Shown here: positions 44,601 to 59,600 of the stretch, piece by piece
How the letters are laid out: every line of letters starts with the position of its first letter
Numbering within the stretch: the stretch's first letter is position 1
NCBI RefSeq assembly: GCF_964204645.1
Contig: NC_134026.1
Coordinates: 20,044,650-20,108,649 of the forward strand
Reading direction: 5' to 3'
Length of the DNA: 64,000 bases
DNA from: Tubulanus polymorphus
Taxonomy: Eukaryota; Nemertea; Palaeonemertea; Tubulaniformes; Tubulanidae
Program-made: the position numbers and the translations under genes
The notes under the pieces: model-generated
Database searches by the model: none
Told to the model about the DNA's origin: nothing
What the model saw: the letters and a program-made list of their open reading frames with translations, nothing else

Positions 44601-47600
44601 TGTAGCTGCTGACATGTTCTATGATTGTGGTGAGTTTAAAGGTCATTTGTTTTTGTATTTGGTCACCAGGGGGCATTGAATATTGGAATTGTTAGATTGT
44701 TGAGCATTTGAAACCACTTCCCAATTGGGCATGGTGTCCCTGGACCCCTAGTTTCATAATTAATGATTAAACAGTGGAACCTTGTCATAACAAACTCAGA
44801 TACAACAATTCATCAGATATTACAAATATATAAATCATGTCTATACATACTATATATGGTTCTTCGTTACTTGATACAATGAAATGTTTTTCATTTTCAA
44901 TACAGAACAATCAGTGGGATGTGCATTTTTCGAATTTTTCATCGTGATTTCAAGAACGAGTTTTTGTAGCTCTGCACTCTGTGTACATGCAATTCTCTAC
45001 ATGGTAGATGTATTGACAACCTCATTGAATCCTCAAAATACTTCAATGTTAATGTTTTGTATCTCCAATTGTAAAATCGATGAGATTGCACCTGAAAATC
45101 ATCACTATATGGACAATTTTCTAAATTGCATGTGATTGGTATAGTGGGAGTTGGATGCTTTTAAATTGAAAAATAATTACTATATGAACAATTTTCCTTA
45201 TTGTAGATGATTGGAGTTGGATATTTGTAAACGTTCAAACTAGCCTAAACTTGATGTTCAAACCGAATATTTGTCATCATATTGGAGTATACAGGAGTCA
45301 GCTTGTCTGTCCAGGCTGTGAAGTAAATCTTGTGCTGCTCCTAACTATTTCGTTATATTTTGATAAAACTTGTTACAACTATTTTTGGGGTATATAGTAG
45401 TGCACCAGTGATTTGTTTTTTTTTTTGTTGAAAAAAATCAAACATGTCTGACTGGTGGCTATTTTGGAAACTATCTATGTAACTGAATTTTGCAACTCCT
45501 CTTAAGGTCTTTTTGTTGCATTTTGATGAATCTTGCTACAACTAGTAAATATGGTATGTTGTTGTACAACTGTGATTTATTTTTTTGAAAAAAATCAAGA
45601 AAAAATCAAAACGTGGCAATTTGGTAGGCGTATCTATCTCTACAGTGAATTCTGCATGGACACCTAGATCTTTTGTTGTGTTTTGATGAATATTTAGTAT
45701 ACCATGTAGTTTTGCACCTGCTATTTTTTTTGGGTAAAAATCAAAGATGGCCGATTGGCAGCCATTTTGGCATCTATCTATGTACTGAATTTTGCAACTG
45801 CTCTTAAGGTCTTTAGTTGTATTTCGATGAATCTTGGTACAACTATTCGTTATGGTATTTTGTTGCACAACTGTCATTAATTTGTTTTGAAAAATCAAAG
45901 ATGGCCGACTGGTGGCCATTTTGGCATCCATCTATGTAATGAATTTGTACCGACAACTACTCTTGACGACAACTCTTTTCTATCGTATTTTGATGAAAGT
46001 TGGCACATTTATTTCAATTATTACATTACGTTCTATTTAGTGTAGTTTGTAGTTCTGCATCTGCATATTTTTTTAACACATCCTAAAGATGGCTGACTGG
46101 TGGCCATTTTGGAATCGATCTACATAGTTAATTTGAATAACTGCTCTTAGGGTTTAGGGTTTGTATTTCTACGAAACAACTATTTGGTAGAGTATATAGT
46201 TCAGGATCTGTGATTTCATTCACAACAGAAAGATGGCCATTTGGTGGCAATTTTAACCCATGTATGATGCGAATCTTGAGTGGACAAATTCTCCTAGGTC
46301 TTACATTATATTTTGATGAAACATGGACATATTGAGCATGAAACACTAATGATGGCTGACGGGCAGCTTTTTTGGCATGTATTAATGTAAGAGAATCTTA
46401 CACGGATATATCCCTCGTTAGGCTTTTCAAACTGTACAGCAACTTTCAAAGGTTGATTTGAACGAAATCGAAATGACTTAGTGGACATTACACATCAATA
46501 TTTTTTTGGCTTTCAGTCTGAATTTAGAATTTGTAGAACAATACGCAAAGAAGTTTGCGCAAGAATCGATGACAGTCAGACCGATCGCTATCTTCCTATA
46601 AACCATTGATGCATTGACCCCTGTAAAGCTTCCAAAGTGCAAAAATTGGAATCCCATTATAGCGCTATAAGATAGTTTTTCGATGAATATCAGGGATTCG
46701 AAGATGACAAATGTCAAAACTAGAATCAGAGACATTCGCAAAACTAGAACTTCAGAAGAAGATTTTACTGATAACTTGCTGCGGTCGGTGATTGCCTTGC
46801 GACGTATTTTCTGTACGAACAAAAATGAAATAATAATAGAGTTGAGAAAGATCAACATAAACATGGGCAGTAATGTTGAAAAGAACGCTCCGGCAGTATC
46901 GGTCATCATACCTTGCCATTGGTTCAAAAAGTGTGAATTGAATTGTACATCATGGTACGTGACATAGGTGTACAGATTACTACTACCTTCGCAAAAAAAC
47001 GAGTGAATTCCTCTACCTTGAAAAAAATGCGGTATATAAAATGAGAACGATAGCACGTTAATGAGAAAAATGAGAAAGTTAACTAATTTTCTTGTCCAAA
47101 ATATTCGAGATTTTAACGGGAAAATGACGATGAAAAGTCGTTCGACGCTGATCAACATAACGCTCCAGTTCCGACTCGTCTGGAATATGTAGAACAACGC
47201 GATTGATATGTAAATGTATTCTTTACCGTACATCCAGTCGTCGAAGCGAAATATCACATTGCCCAACACGATGTATATGTGAATCGTTCGCAAGGGATAC
47301 ATTATAAATACGGTTAGGCAGTACAACGCGTCTAAAACCGCCAGAACTTTCACAAGGTAATAGCTGTCATTTTGCAACGTTCCTAACACGTAAACGGTGA
47401 AAATGTTAAGAGCGCCGCCGCAAACCGATGCCGGTCCGTATAGAAATAGGTAGATGTAAACGCTGAATATAAAGTCCCATTTTTCAGTCATATCATTGAG
47501 CCACCGTTTGCACGGGGCAACCCGCGGATCTGCAGTGGTCGTCGTTCCATTGGACATCTTCTCTGCCGAGAACGCAGAAACGAAAACCAATGATAGTATT

Positions 47601-50600
47601 ACCTAGAAATAATCATTCCGTTTCGATCGGGCGTAATTATCGAAACGACTTGTGCGCGCGCGTGCAATAATAACATGTTGCCGATAGCAATTCATGTATT
47701 TCATGAACTGTATTTGAAATGAGAAGTAAATATCGTTCGTATGGTTCATTTTCGTTGCGATAATGCAGTATTTGCTCTCACCCATATACTTTTTTTATAT
47801 ATATATTTTTTATGTGGTACCCATTTGCAGCCTGAATCTGCCCTTACATTCACTATTGAGAAGTCTTGACTATCACTTTTTTAAAATTGTGGTTATGAAA
47901 TGACTAGGGTCTATTGCTGGTGTTTGGAGTCCAATTATTTTCCAATTAGAAATGTCTCGAGTGAGGTCCAAACCGAATATTTGTCATTATATTGACCGAA
48001 CAGGGGAGTAAAAGGGAGACAGCTTGTCTGTCCAGGCGTCTGTCTGTGAAGTAAATCTCGTGCTGACAACTGCTCTTAGGTCTTTTGTTATATTTTCATG
48101 AAACTCGTTAAAACTACATTTTGTATTAGTTATGGTAGGCCTATGTAGTTTTGTACCTGTGATATATTTTTTTGAAAAAAATCAAAGATGGCTGACTGGC
48201 AGCCATTTGGAGCGTCTATCTATGCACTGAATTCTCCAATTTTCGAAGGGTGAGTTGAACCAAATGTCTTAGCAGTCAGGCTAAAACCCAGGATAACTAC
48301 ATGTTTGAGAAAGCAATTGATGTATTTTGTATAAATTTAAAACCAGAAAAAAATTGGACAAGATTTCAATCTTCATTGGCCGAAAAAGTCAAGGTAATGC
48401 CAACAACATTAGTTTGAATACCAGACAGTCTAATTGAAAATTTGGGTTGCTGTCTCAGAAGATGAGATGGCTTGGCCAGGCCTGTGCCAAATTTTAGCAC
48501 AGTTCAAATTATTCCATATGAATGCTATCTGGTTCTGCAAGTGACTCACCTTGCTTAGTATCGTTTTGATAAGATTTTAGGCATGAGTGAATGATTTTAC
48601 ATATGAGGACGCCCTGAAAGTACGGGCCAAATCTAACTTGGGCCTGGCCTGAGCCAAAATGTCTCCATTTTTTCATGGATATAGAAGTAAGCTTAGATGA
48701 CAATTTACAATTTAAACTATGAATGCAATTGGAGATACTCAGTATATGAATTTCCCATTTTCTTTTAAGTGAATTTTAAAATCGAGTATTAAGATGCTCG
48801 ATTTTATAGAATAAGGTACATCATTCCCAATAATGGGTCTCAAAATTCTAACAGAAAATTATTTTTGACATTTAAACAGTAACAATAATGTTTATATACG
48901 TATTGATTACCCAGGAAGAAAGCCACTAAATATTTGGATGGATATATGAAAGCTGTGGGTACTGGAGTGTGTAATGGGTATTGTAGTGTGATCTGTGTGC
49001 ATTTGTGGCCAGCACGCAGATCACATTGTTCATTGGGGTTTAGTCCAGGACTCGCGAGATTTTCAACAACATGGAAGTAACGTGTTATAAATGATGACTT
49101 GAATTGCATGACTACCTACCACCCCTCATTATTGTTCGAAAAGTAAACGCTCCGCACTGACTAAAAATTAGTAATAATAATTAATAACATTTTAGAAATG
49201 GCCAGAATTTTAACTTAGGTTCTATCTCATTTTTATTTTACAATTGCGATTGGTATAATTTATTTTTTAAACGGCCGTTAAGGCTTCATGTTTCGTCTGC
49301 AATTCACTGCAAATAGTTACGCAACTACGCACATTTCAGTGTTTTTGGCAGCTGTACACTCAATCGGCACCGTTCGTGACTAGCTTCACTGCGGAATTAT
49401 CATTAATTAACATCGCCATATCACATCATCAACTTATATTGTGCCTTAAAACCCTAACAGCCGAAATAATTGAAATGCACACACGATTTCTATCATTGAA
49501 AATTGAGAGAGTGGCCGTGTTTGTGTTCTGCTGCTTCGCGTAAATCCCGCGCGGTAGCGCCACCGAGCGGAGTGTGGCCGATACGTCTAGTAGCCTATGC
49601 GTTATTTAAGGGGTTCTGTATGAGTCTATGTGCACTACATCATCAATATCTAATTGGCGTTTCAAAATAAAAGTCACAATTATGAATTTTTGAATTATAT
49701 CAAATATGTAGGGCATATGTATGTATTTTTGAGGGGATGTTCACTACGTCATCAATATATCGGGGCTAGACTGGTTGCTGGTCAATTCACTTCACTTATG
49801 GACAGTTTTGGGGTTACTTCTAAACCCCATCATCAGAAAAGCTAAACATTTTTTTTTTTTTGTGGTAATTTTGGGTTTCTCTGATGATTGGGTTTAGAAG
49901 TAACCCCAAAACTGTCAGAAAATAAACTTTTCAATATCTACTGTGGGTTTTCACTTTTATATGCAATTGCTTGAATAATGGGTCAATCGGATAAACTACC
50001 ACGTGATTCTACCACCACTCCTTTTTAGCTCACTTGGGACTTTAGTCCCAGCGGGCTATTGTGTTCACTTTTCGTCCGTCGTCCGTCCGTCCGTAGACTG
50101 AATCCAGTTATTTTGGGAAGTTTTGAAGACTCCTCAATGTAATGTCTTGATATTTGGGTTACAAATGTATCTAGACATATCTTGAGCCCAAAAAGTGGTC
50201 GCTGTCAGAATCAAGATGGCCGGCTGGTAGCCATTGTTGTTCGCCAAAATCAGCACTTTTTACAGATTTTTGAACTTTTTGAAGGAAATTTTGAAGACGC
50301 TTTGATCAATTACCTTGATATTTGAATGTATTTGAATCCCCCAAGGGCCCATCAGCGTAAGAAAATTTGGGTTGATTGGACTCAAGATGGCCGTCCTATT
50401 ACCTTTTTAGTGCCCAGAAATGTCAATTTTGGCCAGAATTCTGAGTCCTGTAGCTTCCTACTGGTTTGCCATTTCTCATTGAAATTGATGATGGGTAATT
50501 GTTTGGAAAGGTATCTTTAATACCTGAGACTGGTATTTTTGATTAGCCAATTATGGCACAATTGGCGGCCGTATTGGTGTCATCATTACTTATTCCTAGG

Positions 50601-53600
50601 TGGGAAAAAGTTTTTCCACATTATATTGATACCTAAGCATATTGTGTTACCACAATCAATTGGAAAGTTGTAGCTCATAACGTGTTCTATGATATTGGTG
50701 AGTTTCAAGATCATAACTTTTTGTATGGCCACCAAATACAATAACTTAGTATTTCTATATTATATTTGTAACATATTTTGTTACCACAATCAATTGCAAA
50801 GTTGTAGCTCATGACATTTTCTATGATTGTGTAGAGTTTTAAGGACGTAAGTTATTCCATATGGTCACCAGGGGGCGTTGAATTGTAGAATTACTTAGTA
50901 TTTATTATATAGATACCTAAGCATATTGTGTTACCATGATCAATTGCAAAGTTGTAGCTCATGACATGTTCTATGATTGTGGTTATTTTCAAGATCATCA
51001 GGCTTTGCATATGGTCACCGGAGGGGGTTTAATAGTAGAATAACTTAGTATTTCCATATTAAATTGGTATTGAGGCATATTTTGTTATAACAATCAATTA
51101 CAAAAATGTAGCTGCTGACATGTTCTATGATTGTGGTGAGTTTTAAGGTCATTTGTTTTGGTATTTGGTCACCAGGGGGCATTGAATATTGGAATTGTTA
51201 GATTGTTGAGCATTTGAAACCACTTCCCAAGTGGGCATGGCGTCCCTGGACCCCTAGTTTCATAATTAGTGATAAAACAGTGGAACCTTGTCATAAAAAA
51301 CTCGGATACAACAATTCATCAGGTATTACAAATATAGAATTTTGTCCGAAGTAAGACAATTTCATTAATTTAATACTGGACAAATCGAACTATCGGTTAT
51401 AACGAATATATTTTCTGGTCCCCTGAAGTTCGCTGTAACGAGGTTCCACCGTAATAAATTTGTTCTTTTGATTGAAAATTGTCAATGAAGAAAATTCGAT
51501 GCCCTAAAAGAAAACTGAAACTGTGAAAAAACAATATATATGCAAAGTTATAAAATGGCAGAAAATACTACATTATGAATATCGCATTATATGATTACAT
51601 TTAGGCTAATTCATTTACAAAATTGAAATCCTGATAACATATCACATATCTACCTAAATTAACTCCAATCTTATATCATTAAAGAAATTGAAATCATGTC
51701 TATACATACTATATATGGTTCTTCGTTACTTGATACAATGAAATGTTTTTCTTTTTCAATACAGAGAATATCAGTGGGATGTGCATTTTTCGAATTTTTC
51801 ATCGTGATTTCAAGAACGATTTTTTGTAGCTCTGCAGTCTGTGTACATGCAATTCTCTGTATGGTAGATGTATTGACAACCTCATTGAATCCTCAAAATA
51901 CTTCAATGTTAATGTTTTGTATCTCCAATTGTGAAATCGATGAGATTGCACCTGATAATCATCACTGTGGACAATTTTCTAAATTGCATGTGATTGGTAT
52001 AGTGGGAGTTGGATGCTTTTAAATTGAAAAATGATTTCTATGGGAACAATTTTCCTTATTGTAGATGATTGGTATAGCGGGAGTTGGATATTTGTAAACG
52101 TTCAAACTGGCCTAAACTTAATGTTCAAAATGAATATTTGTCATCATATTGGAGTATACAGGAGTCAGCTTGTCTGTCCAGGCTGTGAAGTAAATCTTGT
52201 ATTTCGTTATATTTTGATGAAACTTGTTACAAATATTTTTTGGGGTATATAGTAGTGCACCTGTGATTCGTTTTTTTTAATGAAAAAAATCAAACATGTC
52301 TGACTAGTGGCTATTTTGGAAACTATCTATGTAACTGAATTTTGGAAGCTTTACAACTCCTCTTAAGGTCTTTTTGTTGCATTTTGATGAATCTTGCTAC
52401 AACTAGTAAGTATGGTATGTTGTTGTACAACTATGATTTATTTTTTTGAAAAAATCAGGAAAAAATCAACGTGGCAATTTGGTAGGCGTATCTATCTCTA
52501 TAGTGAATTCTGCATGGACACCTTTTAGATCTTTTGTTGTGTTTTGATGAATATTTAGTATACCATGTAGTCTTGCACCTGCAATTTTTTTGGGTAAAAA
52601 TCAAAGATGGCCGATTGGCAGCCATTGTGGCATCTATCTATGTACTGAATTTTGCAACTGCTCTTAAGGTCTTTTGTTGTATTTCGATGAATCTTGGTAC
52701 AACTATTCATTATGGTATGTTGTTGCACAACTGTCATTAATTTTTTAGAAAAATCAAAGATGGCCGACTGGTGGCCATTTTGGCATCCATCTATGTAATG
52801 AATTTGTATAGACAACTACTCTTGACAACTCTTTTCTATTGTATTTTGATGAAACTTGGAACATTTATTTCAATTATTTCTATTACGGTCTATTTGGTGT
52901 AGTTTGTAGTTCTGCATCTGCATATTTTTTTAACACATCCTAAAGATGGCTGATTAGTGGCCATTTTGGAATCGATCTACATAGTTAATTTGAATAACTG
53001 CTCTTAGGGTTTAGGGTTTGTATTTCTACGGAAACTTGAACTCGATACAACTATTTGGTAGAGTATATAGTTCAGGATCTGTGATTTCATTCACAACAGA
53101 AAGATGGGCATTCGGTGGCAATTTTAACCCATGTACGAAGTGAATCTTGAGTGGACAAATTCTCCTAGGTCTTACATTATATTTTGATGAAACATGGACA
53201 TAGTGAGCATGAAACACTAATGATGGCTGACTGGCAGCTATTTTGGCATGTATTAATGTAAGAGAATCTTACACGGATAAATCCCTCGTTAGGCTTTTCA
53301 AACTGTACAGCAACTTTCAAAGGTTGATTTGAACGAAATCGAAATGACTTAGTGGACATTACACATCAATATTTTTTTGGCTTTCAGTCTGAATTTAGAA
53401 TTTGTAGAACAATATGCGAAGAAGTTTGCGCAAGAATCGATGACAGTCAGACCGATCGCTATCTTCCTATAAACCATTGATGCATCGACCCCTGTAAAGC
53501 TTCCAAAGTGCAAAAACTGGAATCCCACTATTCCGCTGTAGGATATTTTTTCGATGAATATCAGGGATTCGAAGATGACAAATGTTAAAACTAGAATCAG

Positions 53601-56600
53601 AGACATTCGCAAAACTAGAACTTCAGAAGATGTTTTTACTGATAACTTGCTATGGTCGGCGATTGCTTTGCGACGTATTTTCTGTATGAACAAAAATGAA
53701 ATAAGAATACTGTTCAGAAAGATCAACATAAACATGGGCACTAGAATTGAAAAGAATGTTCCAGCAGTATCGGTCATCATACCTTGCCATTGGTTCAAAA
53801 AGTGTGAACTGAATTGTATATCATGATATGTGACAAAGGTGTACAGATTACTACCTTCACAAGAAAACGTGTGAATTCCTTTACCTGGAAAAAAATGCGG
53901 TACATAAAATGAAAACGATAGCCCGTTAATGAGAAAAATGAGAAAGTTGACCAGTTTTCTCGTCCAAAAAATTCGAGATTTTAAAGGGAACACGACGATG
54001 AAAAGTCGTTCAACGCTGATCAACATAACGCTCCAGTTCCGACTCGTCTGGAATATGTAGAACAACGCGACAGATAGGTAAATGTATTCTTTACCATAAA
54101 TCCAGTCGTCGAAGCGAAATATCACTTCGCCCATCGCGATGTATATGTGAAGCGTTCGCAATGGATACATTATGAATACGGTTAGGCAGTACAATGCGTC
54201 TAAAACCGCCAGAACTTTCACGAGGTAATAGCTGTCGTTTTTCAACGTTCCTAGCACGTAAATGGTGAAAATATTTAAAGCACCGCCACATAAAGACGCC
54301 GGACCGTATAGAAATAGGTAGATGAAAACGCTGAATTTAAAGTCCCATTTCTCTGGTATATCATTAAGCCACTGTTTGCACGGGGCAACCCGCGGATCTG
54401 CAGTGGTCGTCGTTCCATTGGACATCTTCTCTACCGAGAATGCAGAAACAAAAATCAATGATAGTATTACCTAGAAATAATCATTCCGTTTCGATCGGGC
54501 GTAATTATCGAAACGACTTGTGCGCGCGCGTGCAATAATAACATGTTGCCGATAGCAATTCATGTATTTCATGAACTGTATTTGAAATGAGAAGTAAATA
54601 TCGTTCGTATGGTTCATTTTCGTTGCGATAATGCAGTATTTGCTCTCACCCATATACTTTTTTTATATATATATTTTTTATGTGGTACCCATTTGCAGCC
54701 TGAATCTGCCCTTACATTCACTATTGAGAAGTCTTGACTATCACTTTTTTAAAATTGTGGTTATGAAATGACTAGGGTCTATTGCTGGTGTTTGGAGTCC
54801 AATTATTTTCCAATTAGAAATGTCTCGAGTGAGGTCTAAACCGAATATTTGTCATTATATTGACCGAACAGGGGAGTAAAAGGGAGACAGCTTGTCTGTC
54901 CAGGCGTCTGTCTGTGAAGTAAATCTCGTGCTGACAACTGCTCTTAGGTCTTTTGTTATATTTTCATGAAACTCGTTACAACTACATTTTGTATTAGTTA
55001 TGGTAGGCCTATGTAGTTTTGTACCTGTGATATATTTTTTTGAAAAAAATCAAAGATGGCTGACTGGCCATTTGGGCGTCTATCTATGCACTGAATTCTC
55101 CAATTTTCGAAGGGGGGGTTGAACCAAATGTCTTAGCAGTCACGCTAAAACCCAGGATAACTACATGTTTGAGAAAGCAATTGATGTATTTTGTATACCA
55201 TATTTAAGATGAAAACTAAATACGGTTCGTAAGGTGCTTTTTCGATGCAATAGCGCGGTACATACTCTCACCCATAGGAGAATATAAACTCAAGAGCCCA
55301 AGTAACAACCATCGTAAAATTGCCTTCACTAGAGCTGGTGACCAAAATTTTAATTAACCTATCCAATTTTGTGATGGTTTTTTTTCAGGTGATGCGTTCG
55401 CCAGAGTTCGCGGGTAGTGAAGGATCTGAGAAAATAGTTGGTCGATGGCTTCTGGGATGTGCTGGTATGGTATTCGGTGCAGTAGTTCTGGGTGGAGTAA
55501 CAAGGTACGCCAATAACATATTCAATCCTCGAAATGAATTCTTTGTTTATGTATTTGTCGTCGAACTAGTTTCATAGTGGTGGTACATTCAACCGTCGGT
55601 TAAACCATCACTGATCTTATCCTGATCATCCTGAGTTGTAGATCCAGGGGCTAATTTTGAATAACTAGTCACATCCCGAAAGGGTACTTTTATGTCCAAA
55701 AAGGCAATATTAGACACTCCCACACTGCGATGCACCAATTATTCTTGTTGGCAAAATGAAAAAGGAAACTTTTGATACACATGTACAAATCTGGAAATTT
55801 CATTTTTGTTCGATGCTGGATTGGTGAATATGTTCAATGAATGAAAAATGGAGCGTTGAAATCATATGTTTCAGATTAACGGAGTCTGGGTTATCGATGG
55901 TCGACTGGAAACTATTAGGAGTCAAACGACCGCATACGAATGCCGAATGGGAAGCCGAGTTTATGAAATATAAAGAATATCCAGAGTTCAAAGCGTACGT
56001 ATGTCTTTAGATTATTTTTCTGAAGTCAATATCGCATACATAAAGGGTGAAAATCCTACGATTGTAAACTGACGAAATGTTTTCAAAAGTTAAGATTCAG
56101 AGTTGGTAGGTTTACCAGCACTAATCGCTCTGTCAACCTTACCGAAGACTTCCGTCCCACATTAAGCCTTATATAGACAATATTTCTAATATCATCACTG
56201 CTATAATCCCGGTCTTTCTATATTTTTAGTAAACTTTTTTTTCGTCAGTTATTGTGGTACTTTCACATTTTTTAGTTCATCACGGATATTGTGACTTTGA
56301 GTGATTGATGGTTTACTTGTTTATTGATGAGGTGTTTAAGTTTCTGAACGTTACATGAATACTGTAGTAAATGATTCTTCTTTGAATTTGTATAGTTCCT
56401 CGTTGAATTGCTAGAAAACCTTGAGTGATAATTCTTTAGGTTCAAGTATTCTGTAATCCTGAATATTCTCGGCCTAACAACCAGTAGCCGGGCGAGTTGA
56501 ATTCCTAATAGCATCTGCTGTCCTAAGAATTCTTAAATTTCCGGATTAGGCAGCAAACTGTCAAGCAAGGTGGGCCCAAATTCTGGCTCTACCGTCAAAT

Positions 56601-59600
56601 GTTAACATACACGTGTATGATATTTATTTCAGTGGTGTTCATCCTAAAGACATGACCGTCAGTGACTTCAAGTTCATATACTACATGGAATACGCGCATC
56701 GTATGTGGGGAAGAACTATAGGATTGGCGTATGCGATTCCCGCAGTCATCTTCTGGAAATTGGGCTGGCTCACGAAAAAGATGAAACCTCGAGTTTTGAT
56801 TTATGGCGGCTTACTCGGTTTCCAGGTTTGTTGTCTGTGCAAGTTTTATCAACGCTCGGTTCCACTCAGATGTTGGTTGATAATGACTTCGACAATATAT
56901 ATTTGAAAAGCCATTGACTACAAAGTCTTTACTCAATTCATCAGTCAAAATTTTTTTTAGAAAAGTCCCTTGACAGATTGGATAAATAAGTTACCCAAAT
57001 AAGCGATTTTTCATAAATCAATTTATGAGTCAAAAAAAGTTAAGCCCGAATAATTTCACTCACCTTTTTGGAATTTCCTGTTATTATCTGACATCGAACC
57101 CCATCTTAGAAAATTTGGTGAGATGTTCTTAAAATTAATGTTTGTTAGTTGGTACAGATTTTGAGAAACTGCTCCCTAAAGCTTCTAGATTATGTGCTAT
57201 ATTCTGATCCCATTCATTATTATTTTGTAGGGCTGGCTGGGTTGGTACATGGTACGAAGTGGTTTAGAAGAGCCTCCGTCATCGGCAGACGTACCTCGTG
57301 TTTCTCAGTATCGACTTGCTGCTCACTTGGGATCTGCTTTCGTTTTATATTCGCTATTTCTGTGGGGCGGCATCAGCTACGCCCTGAAACCGGATACGAA
57401 ATCCATTGCTGCTGTCCAAGATGTTAGTATTTTGACACAATGTTTGTCGTAAATGATACATAATCTAAAGTTTAGTCAGACCTTTTTGTGCCATAGAAAT
57501 TTGACTGACTTGAGAGCGATTTCCTAGTTTGGTGGTCCATGTATCATGCATTTAACTCTTTGCTTGCCAAACATGTACTGGTACAGCCAAAATTACCTAT
57601 CACTTTCCTGCCAAAACTGTACTGGTACAGTTGTTTTGTTTCTGAACTCTAATGATAGATGGCGAAACAATCGCACAACACAAGTTAGTTAATTTAAATG
57701 CCTTGCACTACTAAAGCAGATTATCGTCAGTCATTCTAAGCCGTGTATTAGTGACATCATCTATTGAAATGGGGGCTCTAAATCCCTAGGACGGTATATT
57801 TCCTGCAAAATACCCCCTCTGCACTGGTGATTGCTACGGACTGTATGACTAAGAAGAAATACTACTAATTTGACATGAAAAAAAAACGAGACCAAATGAA
57901 CAAAGTAAAACCAATTTGATGAAAACTTCTAGATTTTGTTTTGTAAAGTTCTGAAAAACTCAGAAATCCTGGCAAAGCGAAGCATTTCCTGAATGATAGG
58001 GGTGGCAGGCAAAGATTTTAAGAGTAAGAATTCTATTTCAATGTACATCTAAGTTAAACTGTTATCAGAGTTGGTTGGATCTGACTTGATTGAGTTTGCT
58101 TAACAACACTTTAAACTGGGTTATGGTTTCTCAAAAGTTGGGACAAAGAAAGGTATCTTGCCTTTTTATCCACTAACATATTGAGTAACTGTTCCCTGAA
58201 TTGGAAAACTTAGCTAGAATATGGGTGCTATATATGCTTCAAAAGCATATATTTTGTTTGCAAGAATGCTTAGAACGTAAAATAAAAAATTGTACCTGGA
58301 CAGTTACAATACGTTGTTACACTTTCTGTCTGCGTTGATTAAGAAATTGTGACATAAAACTCTATATCTGATTTATATTGTATTTGAATTGATTACAAAT
58401 TGACTGAAAATTGACCGGGATCATCAAGTACATGCTATAATTTGTTCTATTAAATTTTTCAGACATTACGCAAAAAACTTCCACTTATTCGAAAATATGC
58501 GATGGGCGTGAAAGCCTTAGTATTTTTTACCGCAATTTCTGGTGAGTTCTCTTGTGCGTAAGAGTGGAAGCCTGCTCTTAAATTTTTGTTAATAAGTCCC
58601 CTCATAGAAAATACGGTTGCTTACTACAGTTCCCCCAATGAATCACTAGACCATGTAGTGAAAATAGCTATTTAGGTGTTTTTACCCAAATTGTCTTGAG
58701 TTTATCAGAAGATTTGTAGCGGCAGCTGGAAGGGTCTTAGAGAATCGTTATCGGTGCTTATATTTTACTTATGTTAACTTTCAGGAGCATTTGTGGCTGG
58801 TTTGGATGCTGGTTTAGTATACAATACGTGGCCTAAAATGGCCGATCGATGGATACCCTCTGATTTGTGGGCGTTATCTCCAAAGTTGAAAAACATCTTT
58901 GAAAATGCAACCACTGTGCAATTTAATCACCGACACTTGGTGAGAAATTTGATCATTTATTCAAATGTTGAAAAAACGTGCAATCATGATCGTGACTTGA
59001 GTTGAAATATGTTGCTTTTTGTCCATGTTTCCAGGGTGAAACCACCGTCTGCAGTATCGTTGGTCTATGGGCTTTGTGTAGGGGAGTTCCGTTGCCTCCG
59101 AGAGCCAGATTGGCTCTGAACTGTTTGTTAGGAATGTCATTTTTACAAGTAAGTATTCGCTATTTGGTATTTCTTCCACACCCTTTGCAGCTAGCTCTCT
59201 TTATTTGAAGCTTTGCAATGAATAGCGCTCTTCATTGTGACATGAAAATAACGTTAAAACCATTTCAGTGTTGATTGATAAATACCCGAAATTGCTGGAG
59301 ATATGATTTTCAAATGTTCCAACCCAGTGTGTCGCATAACATGCATGCTTCTATAGTGTGTCTGCATGGCGGTGCAGTGTATCATTAGTTACTTATATTT
59401 CACTAGTTTGAAAAGTTCTGCCGTCTTTCAATAACTAGTTAATAATAATTTTGATACACCCCGATGCGGTGCATTAGCTAAGTTAGTTGCGGATTTATAC
59501 ACTGCTTGTGGTGTGGATACACTGGAAGGGATAACAAGGCCCAGTAAACGGCTTGCTGTGTATTTGATATAGTTAACCCCCTACCATTTTATGTGCAAAT

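Larger units (their letters stand above)
42801..48332. repeat. Tandem segmental duplication in COX15 intron 2, unit 1
   Basis: Begins inside COX15 exon 2 (AAATTTAAAACC) and carries an inverted repeat, two satellite-like arrays and GPCR gene 1. It matches unit 2 end to end at high identity apart from indels. The junction with unit 2 at 48332/48333 reads TTTTGTATA then AATTTAAAACC. Confidence 0.9.
48333..55197. repeat. Tandem segmental duplication in COX15 intron 2, unit 2
   Basis: Second unit, longer than unit 1 because of about 685 bp at 48911-49595 and about 130 bp near 49965-50095 that unit 1 lacks, an extra satellite monomer, and about 365 bp around 51330-51690 that unit 1 has lost. It ends at 55197 (TTTTGTATA), after which unduplicated intron resumes 190 bp before COX15 exon 3. 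Confidence 0.9.

Noticed and set aside
45542-45931. 129-codon minus-strand ORF with repeated [14 protein letters not shown]-like segments
   Set aside because: It is a translation of the satellite array; the same words recur in each monomer.
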